A stretch of 38,873 bases of DNA from WSZY01 sp964559845 (GTDB lineage Bacteria; Pseudomonadota; Zetaproteobacteria; Mariprofundales; Mariprofundaceae), in contig CAZLJF010000016.1 in assembly GCA_964559845.1 (NCBI GenBank), positions 1-38,873 on the forward strand. Direction: 5' to 3'. Below, in pieces: positions 1 through 7,100 of the stretch. Within the stretch, counting starts at the first letter, position 1. The number at the start of each line of letters is the position of its first letter. The notes beneath the pieces are model-generated. The model was given only the letters and a program-made list of their open reading frames with translations, had not been told where the DNA came from and did not search any database. Position numbers and translations under genes: made by a program.

Positions 1-113
1 CCATGGATGTTGAGCTGATCACACCGATCGCCATGGATAAAGAGCTGCGTTTCGCGATTCGCGAGGGTGGCCGTACTGTTGGTGCCGGTGTCGTCACCAG
101 TATTACTGAGTAA
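1..113 (+). CDS. tuf: Elongation factor Tu, C-terminal end (partial)
   Basis: Only the last 36 codons are present; the reading frame runs in from the left edge and stops at TAA 111-113. The peptide contains VELITPIAMDKELRFAIREG and ends GRTVGAGVVTSITE, the conserved C-terminal beta-barrel (domain 3) of EF-Tu, the GTPase that delivers aminoacyl-tRNA to the ribosome. It lies upstream of rpmG, tRNA-Trp, secE and nusG, the usual position of the second tuf copy in proteobacteria. A terminator follows at once, so transcription of tuf is probably largely separated from the secE operon. Confidence 0.97.
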   Translation, partial: MDVELITPIAMDKELRFAIREGGRTVGAGVVTSITE

Positions 114-131
114 GTAGAAACAAAATGCAGG

Positions 132-166
132 GCGGCGGTAGTGAATTTCACTGCTGCCGCTTTTCT
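132..166 (+). terminator. Rho-independent terminator after tuf
   Basis: A 12-bp stem (132-143 paired with 149-160, two G-U wobbles, no mismatch) closes a 5-nt loop and is followed by TTTTCT. It starts 18 nt after the tuf stop codon and ends 17 nt before the rpmG start codon. Confidence 0.85.
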
Positions 167-183
167 GTCACTGGAGATTAGAT

Positions 184-336
184 ATGCGTGATTTGTTGGC
201 ACTGGCTTGTGAGGAATGCAAGCGTCGCAACTACACAACCGATAAAAACAAGCGTACAACCACCGATAAGTTGGTGTTGAGGAAGTACTGTAGCTCTTGC
301 CGTAAACATACGGCACATAAAGAGACCAAGGTTTAA
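184..336 (+). CDS. rpmG: 50S ribosomal protein L33
   Basis: A 50-residue small basic protein of the large ribosomal subunit. It begins MRDLLALACEECKRRNY and has two Cys pairs, CEEC and CSSC, so it is the zinc-binding (four-cysteine) form of L33. A GGAG Shine-Dalgarno sequence lies 7 nt before the ATG. It sits between the tuf terminator and tRNA-Trp, 4 nt before the tRNA, in the standard tuf-rpmG-trnW-secE order. The gene is short enough to be missed by length-filtered gene finders. Confidence 0.95.
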   Translation: MRDLLALACEECKRRNYTTDKNKRTTTDKLVLRKYCSSCRKHTAHKETKV

Positions 337-340
337 TTCT

Positions 341-416
341 AGGCCAGTAGCTCAATTGGTAGAGCACCGGTCTCCAAAACCGGGGGTTGGGGGTTCGAGA
401 CCCTCCTGGCCTGCCA
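341..416 (+). tRNA. tRNA-Trp (anticodon CCA)
   Basis: A complete 76-nt cloverleaf. The acceptor stem is AGGCCAG (341-347) with CTGGCCT (406-412), then discriminator G413 and encoded CCA 414-416. The anticodon stem CCGGT/ACCGG encloses loop CTCCAAA with anticodon CCA, which reads UGG. The T arm contains GGTTCGAGACC with one G-U pair. It is probably cotranscribed with rpmG upstream and secE downstream and released by processing. Confidence 0.98.
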
Positions 417-463
417 CTGTTATTAGAACCGGGTAGTGAATTGAAGGTGAAGAGGAGCTTGCG

Positions 464-652
464 ATGAGTCGTGTGGCGGATATGCAAAAATTTATGCGTG
501 AAGTTCAGGTTGAGGCCAGGAAGGTGGTCTGGCCGGAGCGTAAAGAGGCTATGCAGGCCACATTGGTGGTGGTAGTGATGGTACTGTTTGTTTCGCTGTT
601 CCTCTGGCTGGTTGATTCAGGTCTTAGCTGGCTTGTGCAGAAGGTGATCTGA
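464..652 (+). CDS. secE: Preprotein translocase subunit SecE
   Basis: A 62-residue single-span SecE of the short bacterial type, part of the SecYEG inner-membrane channel. The N-terminal amphipathic part contains FMREVQVEARKVVWPERKEA, the conserved VxWPxR segment, and is followed by one membrane helix rich in V, L and F. A GAGGAG ribosome-binding site lies 7 nt before the ATG. The stop codon overlaps the nusG start (TGATG), so the two are translationally coupled, as is usual for secE-nusG. Confidence 0.95.
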   Translation: MSRVADMQKFMREVQVEARKVVWPERKEAMQATLVVVVMVLFVSLFLWLVDSGLSWLVQKVI

Positions 653-1182
653 TGGCAAAGCGCTGGTATGTAGTTCAGGTCTATTCGGGCTTTGAAGATA
701 AAGTTGAGCAGATGATTCGTGAAAATGCTGAACGTGCCGGTATGGCCGACAGCTTCGGCGAAATCATGGTGCCTCGTGAAGAGGTGGTTGAGCTGAAAGA
801 GGGGCAGAAGGTCAGTAGTCAGCGCAAGTTTTTCCCGGGTTATATTCTGGTTGAAATGGAGATGAATGATGAGACCTGGCATATCGTGAAAAGTACGCGC
901 CAGGTCAGCGGGTTCCTCGGTTCCGGTGGCAAGCCCCGGCCGATGCCGCAGCATGAAGTGGATGCGCTGGTTCATCAGATTGAAGAGGGTATTGAGCATC
1001 CTAAGCCTAAGGTGATGTTTGATGTCGGTGATGCAGTTCGGGTGATGGATGGTCCGTTTGCATCATTCAATGGCGTTGTTGAAGAGGTGATGGAGGATAA
1101 GGCCAAGCTGAAGGTCAGTGTTAGTATCTTTGGTCGGCCAACACCGGTTGAACTGGATTATATTCAGGTCGAGAAGAGCTAG
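652..1182 (+). CDS. nusG: Transcription antitermination factor NusG
   Basis: 176 residues, the family's usual length. The N-terminal NGN domain opens AKRWYVVQVYSGFEDKVEQM and includes the FFPGYILVEM strand. The C-terminal KOW domain is at about residues 125-170 (VGDAVRVMDGPFASFNGVVE). NusG binds RNA polymerase, reduces pausing and couples it to Rho or to ribosomes. The start codon overlaps the secE stop. About 340 nt separate it from rplK, far more than is usual in this operon; that gap holds the structured RNA described next. Confidence 0.97.
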   Translation: MAKRWYVVQVYSGFEDKVEQMIRENAERAGMADSFGEIMVPREEVVELKEGQKVSSQRKFFPGYILVEMEMNDETWHIVKSTRQVSGFLGSGGKPRPMPQHEVDALVHQIEEGIEHPKPKVMFDVGDAVRVMDGPFASFNGVVEEVMEDKAKLKVSVSIFGRPTPVELDYIQVEKS

Positions 1183-1191
1183 TTTGATTAA

Positions 1192-1413
1192 TGCGCAAAG
1201 GCTTCCATGCCTTTCGCTTTGACGCTGACGGAAAATGCGATTTCCCGTCAGTTCACTAAAGCCACCCGTTCATGGGTGGAAGGGCGGTTCAAGGAGGCGA
1301 CCTATCCCCACAGGAAGTGGGGCGGTTAAGCGTAGCGAGGCCGTAAACGTAGCAGGATTGTGTTCTTGCGAAGTGTTTTAAGGCAAAGGGCAGGAACCCG
1401 GAGCCGTATGTAA
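1192..1413 (+). ncRNA. Structured leader RNA element, copy 1 (unknown family)
   Basis: A non-coding, hairpin-dense stretch in the nusG-rplK gap. Seen in order: hairpin 1 (1193-1202 with 1209-1217, 6-nt loop, one bulged C); hairpin 2 (1225-1236 with 1240-1251, one A-C mismatch, loop GCG); hairpin 3 (CCACCC 1262-1267 with GGGTGG 1274-1279); TAT plus hairpin 4 (CCCCAC 1306-1311 with GTGGGG 1317-1322); a purine-rich block AGGCAAAGGG at 1381; and CCCGGAGCCGTATGTAA at 1397-1413. The same order recurs in the rplA-rplJ gap with different but still complementary stem arms, so selection acts on RNA structure. I do not recognise the family with certainty. The layout is somewhat reminiscent of HEARO/omega-RNA-type elements, but no IscB-like gene is in the window. 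Confidence 0.7.
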
Positions 1414-1522
1414 CAAATACCTTCACAGGATGTGAGGGGTCACCACGTTTTAGTGGGAGCGAGTCGGAAGGCTCACGAGTACAGGTGAAAGGCAGGATGC
1501 CTGAAGCCCATGGAGATAAAAA
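1414..1522 (+). promoter_or_regulatory. 5' leader of rplK-rplA (possible autoregulatory site)
   Basis: The remaining 109 nt before rplK contain more small hairpins: CTTCACA/TGTGAG around 1421-1435, CCAC/GTGG around 1443-1456, GAGC/GCTC around 1459-1474 and AGGC/GCCT around 1490-1502. The rplK ribosome-binding site GGAG is at 1512-1515. In other bacteria L1 represses the L11 operon by binding the rplK leader, so such a site would be expected here. I could not identify a specific L1-binding motif, so this is inference from position. Confidence 0.35.
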
Positions 1523-1951
1523 ATGGCAAAGAAAATAGAAAAACTTGTCAAGCTGCAGGTGGCGGCTGGCAATGCAAACCCGGCTCCGCCGGTAGGTCCG
1601 GCTCTGGGTCAGGCTGGTCTGAATATCATGGAGTTCTGCAAGGCGTTTAATGCGCGTACGCAGGAGATGGAAAAGGGTATGCCGCTGCCGGTGGTGATTA
1701 CCGTCTATCAGGATAAGTCATTCGATTTCGTAATCAAGACGCCGCCTGCATCCGTCCTGTTGAAAAAAGCCGCAAAAATCCAGAAGGGAAGTGCTGAGCC
1801 GAACAAAAAGAAGGTCGGTACCGTAACCCGTGCCCAGCTGGCTGAGATCGCTGAAGCGAAAATGGTGGATCTGAACTGCTATGACACAGAGGCAGGCGTA
1901 AGAATTATTGAAGGCACAGCCCGTTCCATGGGCCTGAACGTCGAAGGTTAA
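1523..1951 (+). CDS. rplK: 50S ribosomal protein L11
   Basis: 142 residues, standard length. It opens MAKKIEKLVKLQVAAGNANP and contains PPVGPALGQAGLNIMEFCKA, the conserved N-terminal domain where L7/L12-dependent factors and thiostrepton act. The C-terminal domain contacts 23S rRNA helices 43-44 of the GTPase centre. It is followed 11 nt later by rplA with a strong AGGAGG site, so the pair is cotranscribed. Confidence 0.98.
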   Translation: MAKKIEKLVKLQVAAGNANPAPPVGPALGQAGLNIMEFCKAFNARTQEMEKGMPLPVVITVYQDKSFDFVIKTPPASVLLKKAAKIQKGSAEPNKKKVGTVTRAQLAEIAEAKMVDLNCYDTEAGVRIIEGTARSMGLNVEG

Positions 1952-1962
1952 GGAGGAGTATC

Positions 1963-2649
1963 ATGGCAAAGCTTTCCAAACGTATGAAGGCTGCACGTGA
2001 GGCTCTGCCTGCTGATGCAGTTAATCTCACAACAGCAGTAGAGGCCGTTCTGGCTCAGCCGGCTGCAAAGTTTGATGAGTCAGTTGATGTTGCAATTAAG
2101 CTGGGTGTTGATCCGCGCCATGCTGATCAGATGGTTCGTGGTTCGATTGCCCTGCCGAACGGCACGGGGAAAACAGTGCGCGTTGCTGTGTTTGCAAAGG
2201 GTCCGAAGGCTGAAGAGGCTGAAAAGGCCGGTGCTGATGTTGTTGGTGCTGAAGATCTGGTGGAAAAAGTGAAGGGCGGCTTCATGGAATTTGACCGTGT
2301 TGTGGCAACGCCGGACATGATGGCGCAGGTGGGTCAACTGGGTCGTGTGCTTGGTCCTCGTGGTCTGATGCCAAATCCGAAGCTTGGCACGGTAACGATG
2401 GATGTCACCAAGGCTGTGAGTGCGATCAAGTCGGGCCAGATTGAAGTGCGCGTCGACAAGGCTGGCGTGATTCATGCGCCTGTTGGGCGTCGTTCATTTG
2501 ATGCGGCCAAGCTGGTCGAGAATATTGACTACCTGGTAGCTGAACTGAACCGTATGAAACCTGCTTCCGCGAAAGGACGTTACATGCAGAGCGCTACTGT
2601 TTCATCGACAATGGGTGCGGGTGTTCGCGTGGATGTAACAACGCTGTAA
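1963..2649 (+). CDS. rplA: 50S ribosomal protein L1
   Basis: 228 residues, close to the usual length. It contains the conserved L1 segments VDVAIKLGVDPRHADQMVRG, LGPRGLMPNPKLGTVT and GQIEVRVDKAGVIHAPVG. L1 forms the mobile stalk at the E site and in many bacteria represses its own operon by binding mRNA. The ribosome-binding site AAGGAGGAG precedes the ATG. The gene ends 381 nt before rplJ, leaving a long gap filled by RNA structure. Confidence 0.98.
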   Translation: MAKLSKRMKAAREALPADAVNLTTAVEAVLAQPAAKFDESVDVAIKLGVDPRHADQMVRGSIALPNGTGKTVRVAVFAKGPKAEEAEKAGADVVGAEDLVEKVKGGFMEFDRVVATPDMMAQVGQLGRVLGPRGLMPNPKLGTVTMDVTKAVSAIKSGQIEVRVDKAGVIHAPVGRRSFDAAKLVENIDYLVAELNRMKPASAKGRYMQSATVSSTMGAGVRVDVTTL

Positions 2650-2657
2650 TCTAGATA

Positions 2658-2859
2658 CGCAATTGGCAGCTGTGCCAATTGCGTGGGTCGTCGGAAGAAA
2701 AACGCGGTTTTCTCCCGACGTTCGAATCCGCCGGATTCATCCGCCATCCATGGCGGGAGATGCGGTATCCACCCAGGATGGGTGGCTTTAGTGAGCACTC
2801 CGAAACCGTGTTTTGGAATGCGTGCGAGGCGAAGGGAAGGAGCCCGGAGCCGTATGTAA
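2658..2859 (+). ncRNA. Structured leader RNA element, copy 2 (unknown family)
   Basis: Second copy of the element at 1192-1413. Hairpin 1 is a perfect 10-bp stem (2658-2667 with 2674-2683, 6-nt loop). Hairpin 2 is 2689-2702 with 2707-2720 and keeps the A-C mismatch after six base pairs. Hairpin 3 is CCGCCA 2741-2746 with TGGCGG 2751-2756; hairpin 4, again preceded by TAT, is CCACCCA 2769-2775 with TGGGTGG 2779-2785. The 3' block 2827-2859 matches 1381-1413 at 30 of 33 positions, including 17 identical bases ending GTATGTAA. An extra small hairpin (2724-2738) is specific to this copy. No credible ORF covers it. Confidence 0.7.
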
Positions 2860-2913
2860 AAAACAGAATAGCTGTTCTGATCCCGTAAGGGGGATGGGTG
2901 GCTAAAACAACGA

Positions 2914-2987
2914 TCCGTCCAAGACTGCGGGTGCCGATGGTCAGCAATGACCGCAGGCTTAATAGGACAACATCCTGCATAGATGGA
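2914..2987 (+). ncRNA. L10 leader (ribosomal protein L10 autoregulatory RNA)
   Basis: Matches the known L10 leader architecture upstream of rplJ. An outer stem TCCGTC (2914-2919) pairs with GATGGA (2982-2987). After AAGA comes a stem CTGCGG (2925-2930) with CCGCAG (2951-2956), then the linker GCTTAAT and a small stem AGGA (2964-2967) with TCCT (2973-2976), then GCATA. In the known family L10 bound to L7/L12 recognises this kink-turn-containing RNA and represses translation of rplJ-rplL. The rplJ start codon is 43 nt downstream. Confidence 0.85.
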
Positions 2988-3030
2988 GTGCGAGCTCACT
3001 TGCGCGGATCGAATAAGCAAGGGGGTAGAA

Positions 3031-3549
3031 GTGAAACGAGAAGACAAACAACGTGTTGTTGACGACCTTCACGCTGCCTGGTCTGAGTCAACTGCGGGTG
3101 TGGTAACCCACTACCGTGGATTGACAGTTTCCCAGATGGGAGATCTTCGTCGTCGCCTGCATCAGGCCGGTGTCTCTTTACAGGTTGTAAAGAACACATT
3201 GGCTCGTCGTGCAGCTGAAGGCACAGACTTTAAGGCGGCTGAAGAGCTGTTTACCGGACCTGTTGCAATCGCCTACGGCAAAGACCCGGTGGGTATGGCC
3301 AAAGCGATTTCGGACTTTGCCAAAGAGAACAAGGCCCTGGAAATCAGGGGCGGCGTGCTTGATGGTAAATCGATTGATGCAGCGGGAATCAAAGCACTGG
3401 CAAGCCTGCCGTCGCGCGAGGTATTGTTGGCCAAGATGTTGGGCAGCATGCAGTCGCCGATCAGCGGTTTTGTTCGTACTTTGAACGAAATTCCAGCTTC
3501 ATTCGTGCGTGTGCTGGCGGCAGTACGCGATCAGAAAGAGGCAGCGTAA
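3031..3549 (+). CDS. rplJ: 50S ribosomal protein L10
   Basis: 172 residues from a GTG start that encodes (V/M)KREDKQRVVDDLHAAW. I chose this start because GGGGG lies 5-6 nt upstream and the length fits L10. An in-frame ATG at 2983 would add 16 unlikely residues and overlap the leader RNA. The protein has the L10 fold (HYRGLTVSQMGDLRRRL, VVKNTLARRA) and a C-terminal helix that carries the L7/L12 dimers. Likely regulated by the L10 leader just upstream and translated together with rplL. Confidence 0.96.
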   Translation: MKREDKQRVVDDLHAAWSESTAGVVTHYRGLTVSQMGDLRRRLHQAGVSLQVVKNTLARRAAEGTDFKAAEELFTGPVAIAYGKDPVGMAKAISDFAKENKALEIRGGVLDGKSIDAAGIKALASLPSREVLLAKMLGSMQSPISGFVRTLNEIPASFVRVLAAVRDQKEAA

Positions 3550-3607
3550 ACGATTCGTTCACGAAACCAATTATTCAAAAAAGCAAAATAAGCAAGGAGC
3601 TATTAAA

Positions 3608-3988
3608 ATGGCAATCTCAAAAGATGATTTGATTGAAGCAATTGAAAGCATGTCTGTTCTGGAACTTTCCGAACTGGTCACTGCTCTGGAAGATAAATTC
3701 GGCGTATCTGCTGCTGCACCTGTAGCGGTAGCCGCTGTCGGCGCTGCTGCTGGCGGTGAAGCTGCAGCTGAAGAGAAGAGTGACTTTGACGTTATTCTGG
3801 CCTCTGCAGGCGACAAGAAGATTCAGGTGATCAAGGCTGTACGCGAAGCGACCGGTCTGGGCCTGAAAGAAGCCAAGGAGCTGGTAGACAGTGCGCCTAA
3901 GGCAGTGAAGGAAGGTGTTCCATCTGCTGAAGCTGAAGAGCTGAAAGCTAAGCTGGAAGAAGCTGGCGCAACTGTAGAGCTGAAGTAA
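3608..3988 (+). CDS. rplL: 50S ribosomal protein L7/L12
   Basis: 126 residues. The N-terminal dimerisation domain (SKDDLIEAIESMSVLELSEL) is followed by an Ala/Gly-rich hinge near residues 38-53 and the C-terminal factor-binding domain (KKIQVIKAVREATGLGLKEA, then LVDSAPKAVKEGV). The ATG at 3608 is preceded by AAGGAG; an in-frame upstream ATG at 3509 lies inside rplJ and is not credible. L7/L12 recruits translational GTPases. Confidence 0.98.
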   Translation: MAISKDDLIEAIESMSVLELSELVTALEDKFGVSAAAPVAVAAVGAAAGGEAAAEEKSDFDVILASAGDKKIQVIKAVREATGLGLKEAKELVDSAPKAVKEGVPSAEAEELKAKLEEAGATVELK

Positions 3989-4024
3989 ACCAGCAATTGC
4001 ATACGTCACTTTATGAGTGAATCA

Positions 4025-4068
4025 AAGGTCAACCCCGGTAGTTCCGACTACCGGGGATTGGCCTTTTC
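4025..4068 (+). terminator. Attenuator-like hairpin between rplL and rpoB
   Basis: A perfect 9-bp GC-rich stem (4033-4041 with 4048-4056, 6-nt loop) extends outward through AAGGTCAA (4025-4032) with TTGGCCTT (4058-4065), with one bulged A and one G-U pair, followed by TTCT. The position corresponds to the partial terminator between rplL and rpoB in E. coli that lowers rpoBC expression relative to ribosomal proteins. The weak U tract suggests partial rather than full termination. Confidence 0.75.
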
Positions 4069-4160
4069 TGCGCTTAGGAAAGCCGATTGCATAGGTGGTT
4101 TTCTTAAGGGGAAACAAAGAAGTAAACAACTTCGAACAGGTAATTTTGACCGAGGTAATT

Positions 4161-7100
4161 ATGGGCAAACAAGCTGCAGCTAAACGTATCCGCAAGAATT
4201 TTGGAAGCATTGATTCGGTAATCGGAATGCCAAATATGCTTCACCTACAGGTTGATTCATATCGGGAATTTGTAGGTGTGGGTCATGGCTCGACCGAGAT
4301 TAACAGCGGACGCCTTGCATCCGTTTTTAAGAACGTTTTTCCGGTCAAGGATTACGGAGGGAATGCCGAACTCCATTTCGAGGGGCTGGATTATAATCCT
4401 CCCCGTTATGACCTTGATGAGTGCCGCCGCCGTGACCTGACCTATGCACTGCCTGTAAAGGTCAAATTACGTTTGAAGATCTTTGACAGCGACGGTGAAA
4501 AGGGTTCAAAACGCAAGGTTAAAGAGATTCGTGACCAGTCTGTATATATGGGCGAAATCCCGCTGATGACAGACTATGGCTCATTCATTATCAATGGTAC
4601 TGAACGCGCAATTGTTTCGCAGATGCATCGTTCACCTGGCGTTTTCTTTGATCATGACCGTGGTAAAACCCATGCATCGGGCAAATTCCTGTTCAAGGCG
4701 CGGGTGATTCCTTACCGTGGCTCCTGGCTCGATTTTGAATTTGATGCCAAGGATAAGGTCCACTTCCGTATCGACCTGCGTCGTAAAATGCCGGCCGGCA
4801 TTTTGCTCAAGGCGCTGGGGCTTTCACAGCAGGAGATTCTGGATCGCTATTATGCGCGCCGCACCTACCGTATCCATAAAGATGGCTTTCAGGTCAAGTT
4901 TGATGCTGAACAGTTCCTCGGCAGCCGTGCTGCCACGGATATCAAGGTGGGTGGCAAGAAGATCGTTGCTGAAGGTAAGAAGATTACCAAGCTTGCCATC
5001 AAGAAACTGACAGAGGCCAATGTTGAGTGGCTGGATGTTCCGACTGAGAGTCTGGTTGGTGAAGTCATTGCCGAACCAATTATGATCGAAGGTGGGGAAA
5101 TCCTTCTGGATCATAACCAGGAGCTGACTGAAGAGGGTATCTCCGCACTTCAGGCCGCGGGCATCAAAGAGTTCGACTGCCTGTTTATTGATAGTTTCCA
5201 CCGCGGCCCCTGGCTGGCGGATACGCTGCGTCTGGACATGGTTCAGTCCAAGGAAGAGGCGCAGGTAGAGATCTACCGCATGATGCGCCCTGGTGAGCCG
5301 CCGACTGTTGAGACTGCAAAATCACTGTTTGAGTCCATGTTCTTTGATGCCTCCCGTTACGACCTCTCCAGTGTGGGACGGATGAAGCTGAACAGCCGCC
5401 TGAATATCTCAAATGATGATGTTCCGCTGGATCAGGGCACATTGCGAATTGAGGATATTCTGCTGACACTGGATACCCTGCTGCAACTGCGTGACGGCAT
5501 CGGTGAAGTAGATGATATTGACCATCTGGGTAACCGGCGTTTGCGTTCTGTGGGCGAATTGCTGGAGAACCAGATTCGTATTGGCCTGATCCGCATGGAG
5601 CGTGCAATTCGTGAGCGTCTGAGTTCCGGCGACCTGACCGAAATGATGCCATCCGATCTGGTTAATGCGAAACCGCTAATTGCTTCTGTAAAAGAATTTT
5701 TTGGCTCTTCGCAGCTATCCCAGTTTATGGATCAGACAAACCCGCTGTCAGAGATTACGCACAAGCGTCGCCTCTCTGCCCTGGGTCCTGGTGGCCTGTC
5801 ACGTGAACGTGCCGGTTTTGAGGTGCGAGATGTGCATCCGACCCACTATGGTCGCCTCTGTCCGATTGAGACCCCTGAAGGTCCGAACATCGGTCTGATT
5901 AATTCGCTCTCCTGTTTTGCCAAGGTAAACGATTTCGGCTTTATCGAAACACCGTATCGCAAGGTGGTGGACGGCAAGCTGACCCGGGAGGTGGAGTATC
6001 TTTCCGCCATTGATGAGGCCGGTCATGTGATCGCACAGGCCAATGCCAAGGTGGATGAAGAGGGCAATTTTATCGCTGATACGATTCAGTGCCGTCAGGA
6101 TGGTGACTTTATCATGGCTGCTCCGGTGGATATTGATTACATGGATATCTCCCCGTCACAGCTTGTTTCGGTATCAGCAGGCCTGATTCCATTCCTGGAG
6201 CATGATGATGCAAACCGTGCGTTGATGGGTTCCAACATGCAGCGCCAGGCGGTTCCCCTGCTTCGTTCGGAGAAGCCGCTTGTGGGCACTGGTATGGAAT
6301 CGGAAGTGGCTCGTGACTCCGGTGTAGCCGTTGTCGCCCGTCGAGGTGGTGAGGTTGAGAGCGTTGACGGCAGCCGTATCGTTGTGCGCGTCAATGATGA
6401 TGAGCAGGCAGCCGGTGAACCGGGAGTCGATATCTATCGCCTGTTCAAGTATCGCCGCTCCAACCAGAATACATGTTTTAACCAGCGTCCGATTGTCAAG
6501 GCGGGTGACCTGGTACAGAAGGGCGACATTATTGCCGATGGCCCTTCAACCGATCTGGGGGAACTGGCACTTGGACGTAACGTGCTGGTAGCACTGATGC
6601 CATGGCGCGGTTACAACTTTGAGGATGCGATTGTGATCTCCGAGAAGCTTGTAAAGGACGATGTTTACACCTCAATTCATATTGAAGAGTTTGAGTGTGT
6701 TGCACGTCAGACCAAGCTTGGCGATGAGGAGATTACCCGTGACATTCCGAATGTGGGCGAAGAGGCGCTGCGTCATCTGGATGAATCGGGCATCGCCTAT
6801 ATCGGTGCGGAAGTAAAGGCCGGCGATATCCTTGCCGGCAAGATTACACCCAAGGGTGAGACCCAGCTGTCGCCGGAAGAGAAGCTGTTGCGCGCTATCT
6901 TCGGTGAGAAGGCATCGGATGTTCGTGACTCATCACTACGTGTCAAGCCGGGCGATGAAGGTGTTGTGGTTGACGTTCAGGTCTTTACACGTCGTGGTGA
7001 CGAGAAGGATGACCGCGCCAAGTCCATCGAGGAGATGGAAGTCGAACAGCTCTATGCAGACAAGGAGGATGAACGCCGCATCCTGGAAGCTAACGTGATG

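Noticed and set aside
1381..1413. Similarity of GAGCCGTATG to group II intron domain V
   Set aside because: The complementary half of domain V (ACGTACGGTTC type) and a domain VI are missing in both copies, and there is no intron-encoded reverse transcriptase. The match is limited to about ten bases.
1253..2793. A 15-base reverse-complement match between the two leader copies (TCACTAAAGCCACCC versus GGGTGGCTTTAGTGA)
   Set aside because: At first this suggested one copy was inverted, but the hairpins and the 3' block are collinear and in the same orientation in both. The match joins non-equivalent hairpins and is probably incidental.
5714..5830. Possible rifampicin-resistance change in rpoB (T where E. 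coli has N518)
   Set aside because: The positions most often linked to resistance (513, 516, 526, 531) are wild type, and this substitution looks like ordinary lineage variation.
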